A DNA stretch of 64,000 bases from Neoceratodus forsteri. Lineage: Eukaryota; Chordata; Ceratodontiformes; Ceratodontidae. The notes under the pieces are model-generated. The model was not told where the DNA came from, did no database searches, and saw nothing but the letters and a program-made list of their open reading frames with translations. Below, piece by piece: positions 23,519-33,587 of the stretch (positions are counted from its first letter, which is position 1; every line of letters starts with the position of its first letter). A program made the position numbers and the translations under genes. The DNA is taken from positions 160,134,501 to 160,198,500 of the forward strand of contig CM057456.1 in the NCBI GenBank assembly GCA_016271365.2, written 5' to 3'.

Positions 23519-25114
23519 TGTAACCCCTAGATGGCGCTATCCCAGGGGCTACTACCCCTGCCTGATTTGCCACTAACAGGTTGAGGGGCCTGGATCCAAT
23601 GCTGGTGCCCCACCCAGAGGTCAGGGTTTGCAATAGTTAAACTAACTTGTCACAGCCCTCTGGGACACTGCAACCCCTTTCTTCCCACTAGTGGCCCACA
23701 CAATATATCAGAATTACCTTCACAGTATACACTTACCCCAGGTCTGGTTCTGCACTGGGACCTCCTGTGAAATGAGATACAGTGCAACAATCACAGTACA
23801 GTACTTTAACATAGACAAATACCTCAGGCAGTATAACTTTGCTGAAACAAGCAGCTCTGATTTATTTAGGGGATATAACAAGGACAGGGGAATTCAGGTT
23901 AATTAGCTTATCACTCTAATAATCTACCTTGGTCTCTGTGCACAGGCCTATCCCTATCAGTTACTGTCCCTGGGTACCCAAGCCCTAGTGGCTAGTCCAA
24001 ACCGTGGCAGCTGGTAGGGCCCTTTCACAGAGAAAAGGAGAATTAAACAGTCAGCAGTACAGTAATTCCATTTGGATTTAATGTGAGCAATTCAACAGGG
24101 AGCGACCTGAATTAGTACTCACGACCTGCAAATAAGATAGGGTCCTTCAATGTCAGCAGGGCTCACTTGAGGTACACAAACCTCTTTCACACATCCATAT
24201 AAAGAAAGCACTATACCAGGCAGGCTGCATCTGTATCCCAATCGCAATTACTGCATAATACCCGGGAGAACACACAGCAGATTCAGTTCCTGACAGACCG
24301 AGTGTAATTTTCAGCAATTCCTCCAGTCTTCTACAGGGTGAGCCTGGTTTCTACTCTTCAGAGATCCTTTGATTCTTTTCACAGGACTGATTCAGTCCCA
24401 ACAAGCTGCAGACCGGAACTCTGGGCCTTACACACTGTTTTGACTAAAACTGCACACTGAAAAGCACAGGCTCCTTCCTTCTTCACTGCCAAAGCTCAAC
24501 TCAAACTCCAACCGACAAAACTGGGCACTTCCTTTGAGTTCCTCCCAGTTCTTGACTGGATTGGCTGTCACCACAATAGACTGCTGCTGTTGGTCCAAAA
24601 GGCACTGAAGTCTAAACTACATCTCCCAGAGTCACTGCCCACACAATCCTCTTGTGGCTGGCTCAGATTATGAGTCCAAGTTCTGATTCGTCCAAGGCAC
24701 CATTTTAGAGCTAGCTTAACCCACACTGATTGGTCCAGTTCAGCAGTTCAAAACTAGAATGGGGAACTAGCAGACACAGTTCTGACTGCAAAGAAAGCAG
24801 GTTAGACAAACTGTAATTTCATTATTACTCTAAATAATTTCTGGCAAACAGTTACATCTTTCAGATAGGTTCCTTTGCACTCTAGTGACTGCAAAATGAA
24901 GTGAATTGGCAGCAGCTCGAGTGGTACTCAGAGAAGCACACAGTCCTCCATACAAACTAATTATGTTTGCAAGCAGACAGTTCTTAAAGAGACAGTACCA
25001 GAGGCTCTAAAACACTCACTGATAAATGGCTTAAATGCCAAACACCATTCAGGCTTGGAGCATTCAAGCAAGCTCCTGGAAGTCTTTGGAACCCCCATTT
25101 GCAGGGGGTTACCA
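23519..25114 (-). repeat. Gypsy 5' LTR
   Basis: Second copy of the LTR, starting TGTAACCCCTAGATGGCGCT at 23,519. The right end reads GGGGGTTACCA in place of the GGGGTTACA of the other copy. Length is close to the 1,608 bp of the partner. Confidence 0.9.
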
Positions 25115-25544
25115 GGATTTTCACAAGGGGGTTCTTTTTATGCAGTCTGCAACCTTTTAAAAAAAGCTGTGGGTCTTAGCGCCGCCAGGACCCCAGAAGC
25201 CATGTGGTGAATTTAGGGCTCATTTTGAAGCATTTGAAGACGTCATATCTGAGACCTCCTACACCCCTTGCTCTAAGCAAAATTATCTGGCTGGCTGCAG
25301 GGTGAATACATATTTGTATTCAGTACCAGAGGGCAGCAAGAGGCTGCTACTGTAATATACCTAAGGCATTGTCTCAGATGTATTATGTCCCCCAGAAACC
25401 ATGGGCTACGGTATGCTGTGTGGCGCAATTTGTGGCTTATTTTAAGCCTATATAACTCATATCTGAGCTCCCTCTACCCCTTGATGTAACCCCCACCCTA
25501 CCGAACTCAATATACCATTTAAGCAATAGAGTTAGTGCAACACG
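25115..25544. repeat. Spacer with a weak direct duplication
   Basis: A block at about 25,207-25,275 containing TCATATCTGAG and CTACACCCCTTG recurs at about 25,422-25,487 with CATATCTGAG and CTACCCCTTG. The two are in direct orientation and about 215 bp apart. I see no coding trace here. Confidence 0.45.
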
Positions 25545-26235
25545 GCCTATAGCAAGGCTAGCAGGATGCTGGGATGTATCGGTAGGGGTATTAATAGCAG
25601 AAGAAAGAAGACAACACTTCCCTTCTACAGATCCCTGGTGAGGCCTCACCTAGAGTACTGTGGCCAGTGCTGGAGTCCTCACTTCAGAAAGGATAAGGAT
25701 AGGTTGGAGACAGTGCAGTGCCGAGTAACTAAAATGATTCGGCGACAGCAAGGTAAATCCTATGAGGAGCGCCTCAAGGCACTAAATATGTACTCACTGG
25801 AGACCAGAAGGGAGAGGGGAGATGTGATGGGGACCTTCAAGTTCCTTAAAGGAATTAACAAAGTGAACTGCGGGGTACTATTTAGCCTGAGTACCAATTC
25901 ATGGTCACATGGACACAAATGGAAATTAACAGGAGGTAGGTTCTGGAGAGATGTGAGGAAGTACTGCTTTACAGAAAGGTTGGTGGAACTTAGGAACAGT
26001 CTGTTGGCTGAACTGGTGGGTGCAAAAACAGTCAGAGGATTCAAGCTGAGCTGGGACATAATAAAGGGAATAATGGTTACTGGGGGCAACAGGACAAAGG
26101 AGGAGAATAGAGAGAGGATTTGGAGGGTTAGTACCCTGGAGAAATGGTAGGTAGGTTCCAGGGATTATAGGGAACTTGGGCAGACTGGATGGACCTCTGT
26201 CTTTTTCTGCCATCACTGTCTGTTTCTATACCAAG
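25545..26235 (+). pseudogene. CR1/L2-type LINE ORF2, C-terminal end
   Basis: This is a 5'-truncated LINE tail. It begins at about MLGCIGRGINSRRKK, then has SLVRPHLEYCGQCWSPHF, LETVQCRVTKMIRRQQG and LETRRERGDVMGTFKFLKGI. These blocks are the hallmark of the C-terminal end of CR1/L2-clade ORF2. The frame ends at 26,150. A short 3' UTR follows with GGGCAGACTGGATGGACCTC, the type of tail that also ends the LINE at 57,741-59,885. The reading is open for 194 codons, so it is a fairly young truncated insertion. Which clade (CR1 or L2) needs an alignment. Confidence 0.85.
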
Positions 26236-27469
26236 CACCCTGCTTGGAAAAAATCTGTAACATAATTCTTAGTTCAGTATTGGGTACTACACTTGTTGCC
26301 CCCCCTCCATTCTCCAATGTGGTAGGCATGACAATGGGAGTGAGGGGAAAGGTAATTTGACAGTGGTGGGGATTCCCAGTGCAAAGTTACCTTCTCCTAA
26401 ATGCCTCCCCCCAACTCCCATCATACTTCCAAAAGTATAGTGGGTATGTTCATAATACTGAGCTGTAGCAACAAATGTCATTGTACTGACACTCATTCAC
26501 TAAAAATACCACCAACAGCTTAATCTGGCTCAATTTCAATTGCTTATCATCTGTATCCCCCCTCCCCCTCCTCTCCGGTCGCCCCTGAAAAAAGGACTTC
26601 TAGGCCCAGTGGGCTTACCGGGTCAACAAAATTCAACAAACAAACATGTGATCATCTGGAGAAAATGCTTATCACAACGTATTTGTTTTGACTGCGTCTG
26701 GCACAGATAACACTGACAAAATTGGAACTGAATGTCAATAAATATGGGACCACAGTGAAGACCTCTCTGAACAGCACAGTTAGTGAGGTGGCAGTGTAGA
26801 TCCCAGCCAGGCCCTTCCAAACACTTGCATTACCTTTCCACTGTGGTACCTCTTTTGCTTAACTTATGAAAAGTTAAAACAGGCATATGAAACAAGACAA
26901 CTTTGCATTTTGTATAGAGGAGGATTTAAGTAATTTATTTCTAAGTCTTCCGCCCACCCACCTGAAAAGCTCCTTTGCCCAGTTCTGCACAGCCTATCCC
27001 TTGATATACAGTTATTAAGGGACATATGTTTGGCAAGTGTGGCCAGCAAAATGTATCTGCCAGTGACTGATAATATTATAAGTCAAGGTACTCTACTTTT
27101 TTTTTTGCTCTCCTGGAGCTGTCGTCTCTGAGCTGCCACCATGCTCCATCTTCCTTGAGTGCCCAGCTGACAGTGCGGGTGTGGGCAGCAACCGTGCTGT
27201 ATTCGGTCACGATGCTGACATAGCAGGCTGCAATTGGCCAGCCAGCCATGGGGAGGCGTGCTGAAAGAGACTCACAAAGCAGCTCCAGTCATCTTACTGG
27301 CACTGAGGAAGCTGATTAACAGCAGATTGGGGCGCATGCAGAGAAAGTGTTGAGTTCATGAGTGCATAAGCACTCTGTGACAGTCACAAAATAAACAGAA
27401 ATGATGAAAAATTTTTACAAATAATGAAAAAAAGGGGGGAATGTCAAAAGGGGGTGTTCTTTCGAACCA
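26236..27469. other. Spacer, nothing recognised
   Basis: Mixed-composition DNA without long open frames, terminal repeats or tandem structure. A T-run (27,092-27,103) and a CT-rich stretch (26,560-26,580) are the only compositional features. Confidence 0.5.
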
Positions 27470-28025
27470 TACGAACCCCCCCTGGCAACGGCTATGACAA
27501 ACCACAAATTTATCTGACCAATTCATTTGTGTCACATCTTCCATCCCAAACTTGATTCCCAATATTGTTATGGGGCCCTCCACTGTTTTGGATTCATGCT
27601 ATAACCACTCCTCCTAATGGCGCCTCTCCTAAATTAACCCCTGTGCTTTTTGCTAAATTTAAACTAGCACCAGATATAGTGGAGAATTTTGTAATGGAAC
27701 TTAATGCCAGCTTGCCGCTATGCTTATGTGCCAGGTATAAGCAGATATGATCCGCATAGGCCAACATTTTCAGGCACCCATGACTGATTGCCATGATAGT
27801 CCTGTTATGTGCGGATTATTCATAATACTATGAATAAGGGGATTCAAGCCAAAGACATAAAGAAAGGGGCTGAACAGGCACCCCTGCCATACCCCAACTT
27901 ATATAGAGTCTGACCTCCCAATTCTCCCATTATTGAAGGATGTAATCAATGCTGACGTATACAACTCCCTATTGCAGGAAACAAAGGCCTCAGAGATCCC
28001 ATACTATGTCAAAACAATAAATAGA
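27470..28025 (-). pseudogene. L1-like reverse transcriptase fragment
   Basis: On the minus strand the segment 27,594-27,960 reads through a degenerate GxGCPxSPxLF-like block, then YVFGLNPLIHSI, and then KMLAYADHICLYLA (family: YADDxxLYL) and SGASLNLAKSTGV. These are the catalytic region and the next block of an L1-type RT. The second catalytic aspartate is changed to histidine (YADH), and the frame breaks on both sides. No 3' end or poly(A) was found; it is a short internal remnant. Confidence 0.65.
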
Positions 28026-28059
28026 TATTTATGACTAACTTTATAAGGTCTTTCTCTGA

Positions 28060-28115
28060 AACATAGAAGACAAGGACCACTCGGCCCACCTAGTTGACCC
28101 ATTTCTCCCTGCCTA
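28060..28115 (-). mobile_element. LINE 3'-tail scrap (CR1/L2-type)
   Basis: The complement of this stretch resembles the short tail after the ORF in the CR1/L2 LINEs of this window (a GGGC-A-CTAGGTGGGCC segment followed by a TTCTATG-like end). It is tiny and tentative, and lies just before the DIRS-3 end. Confidence 0.35.
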
Positions 28116-28195
28116 TAGAATCTGATATAATGAAAGTAGATAATCTGACTTCTTTTGATATTCACAATATTCTGTAACATCCCGAATAATATAAA

Positions 28196-28256
28196 GTACA
28201 GTTACGTAAGAACTAACCGTGACAGTAGATCTTCGAGAGGAGCTCTTGCAGCAGGC
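28196..28256 (-). repeat. DIRS-3 right terminal repeat
   Basis: GTACAGTTACGTAAGAACT at the edge and GAGGAGCTCTTGCAGCAGG further in are found inverted at 28,520-28,590. Confidence 0.85.
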
Positions 28257-28519
28257 TATTACAATCAGGACTATGCCACAGGCACTAGGACCCTTCGGTG
28301 AAACTTCTGCCAGCAATACACAGCAGGGACCGCCCCCGACGCCGGCCCCGCCCCGACGTCGGTCAGGGTACAAGAGGGGGCGGACCCAGCTCCACCTCAG
28401 TTCTCCCGCCAAGACCCAGCAAAAGGCCTGACAAAAGAAGGAGATGAAGCCTACCATGAAGAGAGTTGGAGAAGGAAACACGAAAATGGATCTGCACACC
28501 TCGAGGAGGAAGACGGGTG

Positions 28520-28645
28520 GGAAGTAGTGCCTGCTGCAAGAGCTCCTCTCAAAGATCTACTGATACAGTAAGTTCTTACGTAACTGTACTATCTTACTTT
28601 GAGTGGGAGCTCTTGCAGCAGATTATTACAATCAGGACTGAGTCC
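28520..28645 (-). repeat. DIRS-3 internal complementary region
   Basis: It consists of an inverted copy of the right terminus (28,520-28,588) joined directly to a second segment (28,589-28,645) that should be the complement of the missing left terminus. The second segment shares GAGCTCTTGCAGCAG with the first, showing that both DIRS ends are related to each other. Confidence 0.82.
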
Positions 28646-28709
28646 CAAGCAGCCCCACAACAAGGAGGTAGATGACCCCGGGAGGTGGAATATGCAGACT
28701 CCAGAGGCC

Positions 28710-29730
28710 TTAGGACAAAAGCCCTTGTAAAACGGCTAGGCCGAAGCCAGCTCGGCGTCTGGAGATGATATCCAAGCTGTAATACTTGATAAAGGTATGC
28801 ACCGAGTTCCAGGTTGCAGCCGCACAAATGTCCTGAATGGCGACATTCCACAGGGCAGCGAAAGAAGCTGACACTCCTCTGGTGGAGTGACCCCTAACCG
28901 GGCCCGGCAGGGATTTATTGTGATGCTCGTAGCAAAACGAGACACAGCGAACTATCCATTTAGAGATAGTTTGCTTGGACACCGGTTGACCCAAGCAATG
29001 TGGTGCAAAGGCCACAAATAGCTACTCCGATTTACGGTGCTGAACCGTCCTTTTGAGGTAATACATCAGAGTCCTGTGGACATCCAATGTGTGGAGGACA
29101 GCCTCCCCTCTATTAGAAGGGGAAGGAAAATAAACAGAAAGATCAACCGACTGGTTGAGGGTCAGTTCTGAGACCACTTTCGGAAGAAACTTAGGATTTG
29201 TTCTGAGGGGAAACCCTTTCCCTGTGGAAAACCAAATAGGGCTCTTTACACATCAGAGCCTGAAGCTCGGAAACCCTTCGAGCTGAAGTAACAGCAACCA
29301 AAAAGCAAACCTTCCAAGAAAGGTAACGCAGCTCACAATCCGCTGCTGGCTCAAAAGGAGGGAGGGTGAGTTTCTCCAACACAAAAAGGAGGTCCCAGGG
29401 TGGGACAGGGTCCCGAATGGGAGGTCTCATATGTAGAATTCCCCTAAGAAAGGTGCAGGCCACATCCAATTGTGCTAATGCTCTCTCTCCCATGACAGCA
29501 TGATAGGTGGAGATTGCCCACATGTGCACCTTGATAGAGGAGTAACTCAGACCTTTATTGTACAAGGAGAGGAGATACTGTAAAGCTGAGTTCACAGGGC
29601 AGGTGACGGGATCCAAACACTGCGGCAATGCCCAAAGACAGAAACGCTTCCACTTCATAGCGTAGGTGAAGCGAGTAGAGGGCTTTCTTGCTGACACTAA
29701 GACCACCGCCACTTCCAGGGAAACCCCGTA
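28710..29730 (-). pseudogene. DIRS-3 tyrosine recombinase
   Basis: It integrates the DNA copy by site-specific-type recombination. The N-terminal part (29,191-29,712) is open: ARKPSTRFTYAMKWKRF, GLSYSSIKVHMWAI, then LSWKVCFLVAVTSARRVSEL, which holds the first catalytic arginine region. A frame change near 29,215 separates this from the C-terminal part (28,710-29,015), which has PGPVRGHSTRGVSASFAAL and ATWNSVHTFIKYYSLDI with the likely nucleophilic tyrosine, and ends QGLLS at 28,710. About 180 bp between the parts read through in another frame. Only one or two indels separate it from an intact gene. Confidence 0.88.
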
Positions 29731-31520
29731 TCTATGTTGAGCTACGTCTTAAGGAGCCAAGCATGTAGGTATAAGGATCGAAGATCCGGATGGACCAGCG
29801 ACCCTTGGTCCTGGGACAGTAACTGCGAGCATATGGGCAGTGGAACTGGAGGTTCCGTGGATAGCCGCTGCAGTAGTGGGAACCAAATCTGCCGAGGCCA
29901 TTTGGGGGCCACTAGGATCATCTGGGCCCCTTCTGCCTGTAACTTGAGCAGTACTCTCTGAATGAGAGGGAAGGACGGAAAGGCATAGAGAAACCTCCCT
30001 GCCCAGCAAAGGGATAACGCGTCTGGCCAAAAAACTCCAGGTGCGTGCTCTCGCGAGCAGAACGTTGGCAGTTTGGCATTGTGTGGTGACGCAAAGAGGT
30101 CCAGCTCTGGAAGACCCCACCTGTCGAAGAGCTGGTCCGCTAAGGATTGTAGCAGCTCCCACTGGCGCTCTGGAACGCAACCTGCTGAGGCTGTCGGCCA
30201 GATTGTTTAGGACGCCTGAACGTGCATCGCGGACAGCAGGATGCCCCGCTCCAGTGCCAGACTCTCATCTCCTCCCTGCAAAGAGGATACGAATGAGTGC
30301 CTCCTTGTTTGTTGATGTAAAAGACGACCGCCATGTTGTCTGTCTGAACTAGAAGAGAGCCTGGCACCAGATCCTCTCGAAAAGCCTGGAGGCGAGAGGA
30401 CCGTCGCATTTCCAGTACATTGATGTGGAGGGACTGCTCCTCGGGTGACCAAACCCCTGCATTCGATGTGCACCCAGGTGTGCCCCCCACCTCAGGTCCG
30501 ATGCATCTGTTGTCAGAGTCTGACCTGGTGGCTCTGGATGAAAGCTGACCCTTTCTCCAGATTGTTGGGGTCCATCCACCAAAGCAGAGTTCTCCTGACT
30601 GGCTCCGAGATCTTGACCGGGGAGTCTGAACGTCGTAGCTTTGGTCCCACTGCACCCTGAGCATCCACTGCGGGACTCTCATGTGGAGACGGGCCAAAGG
30701 AGTGACAGGAATGGCCGCCACCATGTGCCCCAGTAAACTGAGGAAGTTCCGAGCCAGAACTCGAGGAGTTATGGAGATCTGTTCTGCCATCTCTTGCAAG
30801 TGAACTCCCCTGTCCTGTGGGAGGAAAGCCATGCCCTGGATGGAATCCAGGATTGCTCCTATGAAAGCGAGCTCTTGGCTGGGCTCCGGGGATGATTTTT
30901 GTAAGTTTAGGGTGATCCCCAGCTCTCGGAACAGAGTATAAGTGTCTTTGAGAGCTCGTAAGAGGCCTACTCTTGACGGGGCTGTATGTAGCCAATCGTC
31001 GAGGTAGGGGAACACATAGTGTCCCATCCGCCTTAGAGCCACAGCCACCACTGCTAGGCATTTGGTGAAGACTCGCGGAGTGGAAGAGAGGCCGAACGGA
31101 AGCACTCGAAACTGAAAATGCTCCCCTTGGAAGTGGAACCTCAGAAACTTCCTGTGGGGAGGATAGACCCCGATATGCATATATGCATCCTGCATGTCGA
31201 GAGAATATAGCCAGTCCCCTTGGTGCAGCAAGGGAAGGAGTCCTTGAAGAGTTACCATCCTGAACCTTTTGTACTCGATAAAGAGGTTTAGAGGGCTGAG
31301 ATTCAGAATGGGACGAAGGTCCCCAGTCTTTTTTGGGACCAGAAAGAAGTGGGAATAGAACCCCTGACCCTGCTGCTGCAAGGGGACTCTCTCTATTGCT
31401 CTCTTCTGCAGGAGAGTCTGTATCTCTCCTTCTATTAGTGGGGATGTGAGGATAACGGGAGAGCTTTGGCGGAGTATGCAGAGGAAACTCTGTGAACTCT
31501 AGCGTGTGTCCTCTCTGTAT
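29731..31520 (-). pseudogene. DIRS-3 reverse transcriptase-RNase H
   Basis: One long frame (30,140-31,381, 413 codons) covers RT and the start of RNase H. RT blocks are FYSHFFLVPKKTGDLRPIL, YSLDMQDAYMHI, FRVLPFGLSSTPRVFTK and YVFPYLDDWL with the catalytic Asp pair (about 30,991-31,020). RNase H is seen as LHINVLEMR and LVQTDNMAVVFYINKQGGT (about 30,290-30,345). The following DIRS methyltransferase-like region (29,731-30,140) is in other frames. The order RT, RNase H, MT-like, recombinase is as in known DIRS elements. Confidence 0.9.
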
Positions 31521-32490
31521 AATATCCAAGACCCACTAGTCTGCGGTAATAGACTTCCACCCTTCAAAATGAAGGGAGAAGCGGCCCCCAACCGGCTCCC
31601 CTGGGTCTTCTGGCGGAAGGAGAGGGGCAGGAGGGAGTCATTGGGCAGAGCCGGGAGTGGGAAGAGAGGCCTGGGAGGACTTGGGCCCATGGGCGGGAGG
31701 TCCACCAGAATGCTGGTTCCCGGATCTCCTGCGGAAGCCTCCTCTCTGCCTCTGTTGGTTGCCACGGGCTGAACCTTGACTGCCTGAGGACTTCCGAAAA
31801 GGCCGTCTACAGTGCTGACGTCGCTGGTCGTCACGGTACATCTGGCGGACCGACCAGATCGACTTGCCCGACTCTTGGAGGCGGGAGATCAAAGACTCCG
31901 TCTCCTGCCCAAACAGCATGGTACCCTGGAAGGGCAGATCCCAGATACCGGCCTACAGATCCTGGTGAAAGCCTGTGACTCTCAACTAGGCATGGCGCTG
32001 GAGGCACACCCTGGAGGCGGCTGCCCTGGCTGCCGTGTCTGCAGTGTCATACAAGGCCCTCAGTACATGGGAGCCTACGTCTGAGCCTGACTGGAGGAGG
32101 GCCAGGAGCTCTGTCTTTTTGTCAGAGTCTGGCATGGTCTGTGCCAGCTCCAGTCCCCTTTCCCACAGCGCATTCTGGTACTGTACCATATGCATCAGGT
32201 AATTGAGGGAGCGGATGGAACAGGTGGAGGCTGCATACACTTTCTTGCCCACCTGGTCCAGGTAGCGGGACTCCGGGTCGGGAGGCTGGGAGCTGAGGTG
32301 CTTAGGTTGCCAAGACTTGTCATGGGCAGCCGTGATCACTGAAGAGTCGGCCTGAGGGTGTTTCCGCTAGAAAGGGTTCCACCTTTGGGGCCTTATACAG
32401 CCTATCCGACTTCTGAGGAACTGCCGGGATCGAGGCCGGATGCATCCAGATGAATTCTTCATTCACATATCTGGACTGCCTTGTACGGTA
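31500..32490 (-). pseudogene. DIRS-3 Gag, C-terminal part
   Basis: Structural protein remnant in three frames. The most upstream block (32,320-32,490) reads NEEFIWMHPASIPAVPQKSD. It is followed by HLSSQPPDPESRYLDQVGKK and MVQYQNALWERGLELAQ (31,986-32,339), then MLFGQETESLISRLQESGKS (about 31,860-31,919), and an Arg/Gln-rich tail just before RT. The same blocks, in the same order, are in DIRS-4 and DIRS-5. The N-terminal zinc-like motif seen in those copies is absent because the element is cut off at about 32,490. Confidence 0.82.
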
Positions 32491-32545
32491 TGGGCTGCAC
32501 GCCCATTGGCTCTTGCTCTGCACCAATGGGCATGCAGCCCTATCG
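32489..32545. repeat. Hairpin at the DIRS-3 truncation
   Basis: GGGCTGCACGCCCATTGG and CCAATGGGCATGCAGCCC form an 18-bp inverted repeat with one mismatch around a loop of about 13 bases. It sits where the DIRS-3 Gag stops. Confidence 0.7.
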
Positions 32546-33228
32546 GGCAGTCAGTCGGCGGGCGGCAGGCGGGTGGTATCTGCCGCCGCCTACGGGAGCG
32601 TGGGTGGTGGGGCTCTCGTGGGTGGGTGGGGTGGGGGACACTAGATCACCAGGGATATGGTCTTGGGGGTGGGGCGGTGTCGCCACATTATGCAGCCCGC
32701 GATCGGGCTTAGCGGTCCACTGGACCACCAGGGATATGTTCTTGGGGAGGGGTTGACACTTTGCTGCCCGTGATCGGCCAGCGGGGGTGGGGGATTTTTA
32801 CACTTTTGCCCAGCGATCGGGCTGCAGGGGCGTCGGTCCCTGGCGGCTGCTGCCTGGCAGGGTGCCAGGCGCAAGTCCTCGGGATCGGGCGCACCTGCAT
32901 GCTAATGGGATGCAATGAGCTATAAATAGATGCAAATGGCCCCTGCGCCTTTGCATGAATTACGGCCCCATTTGCATGTCACCTTTGAATATCGGAAATT
33001 TGCGCATGGCACAATGGTGCCCCAGCACATAACTTGAATGCTCCACTCTGACCACTTGTGGTGGGCGCAAATTCCTAGCCATGCACAGTGGCAAGTGGCG
33101 AGGTGATATTCAAAGGAGTTGCTCAATAGCTGCAACTCCTTGAATATCGCCTGCCATTACCCTCATGCTAACTATTTTGTGCAGCGCAAGGGCTTGCACC
33201 ACAAAATAGCGCAGTTTGAATATCCAGC
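32546..33228 (-). repeat. Foldback-family arm with GC-rich tandem units
   Basis: The right end (complement GGGCTGGATATTCAAACTGCG) resembles the ends of the foldback element at 34,478-36,030. Going inward there is a TTTGCATG-rich segment and then tandem GC-rich units (32,640-32,830) with ATATCCCTGGTGG on the minus strand, like the minisatellite of that element. A hairpin (33,105-33,148) carries GATATTCAAAGGAGTTGC and its complement. It looks like one arm of a second, incomplete copy. Confidence 0.55.
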
Positions 33229-33293
33229 CCTCTATGTCTGCAGATGCTGTTGCAGGTTGCCCAAACATTTCTTAAATGTAAGTGTCGACTAAC

Positions 33294-33493
33294 CTGGAAA
33301 TTTCTAGTGGATCAGTATCCACCTTTCCAGCATGGTCTGTTAATGTCTTAATACATGATGCTGCAACACTGTCTTTACAAGCTTCACAGGGTTCACTACA
33401 GGGTGTTTTCTGGGCTCCATATTTTAGCTCTGCTTCTAGAGAGGCAGCACAATTATACTGGTAATGCTGCATTTTCAGCTTCAAATGCTGCAT
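33294..33493 (-). other. Exon-like open segment, unidentified
   Basis: On the minus strand about 70 codons are open. It reads MQHLKLKMQHYQYNCAASL, then CSEPCEACKDSVAASCIKTL and GKVDTDPLEIS. A donor-like site (CCAG before GTTAGT) follows at 33,294. The upstream AG at 33,494-33,495 lacks a pyrimidine tract, which weakens the case. It matches none of the transposon domains I know and lies in a gap between two repeats. It could be a host exon or chance; I do not recognise a family. Confidence 0.3.
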
Positions 33494-33587
33494 CTGATTT
33501 GCATAATTACCAGTGCCATTGTTTGCTAACTATGTGAATTGTTGTAATTACCTCCATAAGTTTAAAAACTTAAAATATTCTTGGTTT

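Larger units (their letters stand above)
15382..25114 (-). mobile_element. Ty3/gypsy LTR retrotransposon, full length but decayed
   Basis: Two nearly identical 1.6-kb LTRs (15,382-16,989 and 23,519-25,114) flank a minus-strand coding region in the order Gag, protease, RT, RNase H, integrase, as in Ty3/gypsy elements. A purine-rich tract (CAGGAAGGG on the minus strand) touches the 3' LTR at about 16,990-16,998. A possible primer-binding site (TGGAGGCTCACCGCTGGGA on the minus strand) begins a few bases inside the 5' LTR. I did not find a clear target duplication. All genes contain frameshifts or stops. Confidence 0.92.
28196..32490 (-). mobile_element. DIRS-3: DIRS-like retrotransposon, 5'-truncated
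   Basis: Minus-strand element with right terminal repeat at 28,196-28,256, ICR at about 28,520-28,645, then recombinase, RNase H, RT and the C-terminal part of Gag going up in coordinate. The terminus GTACAGTTACGTAAGAACT at 28,196 recurs inverted inside the ICR near 28,570-28,590. Gag stops abruptly at about 32,490, where unrelated sequence begins, so the left terminus and Gag N-terminus are missing. It is closely related to DIRS-1 and DIRS-5. Confidence 0.88.

Noticed and set aside
25485..25510. TGTAACCCCC read as the start of a third gypsy LTR
   Set aside because: Similarity ends after about ten bases and none of the internal LTR blocks follow.
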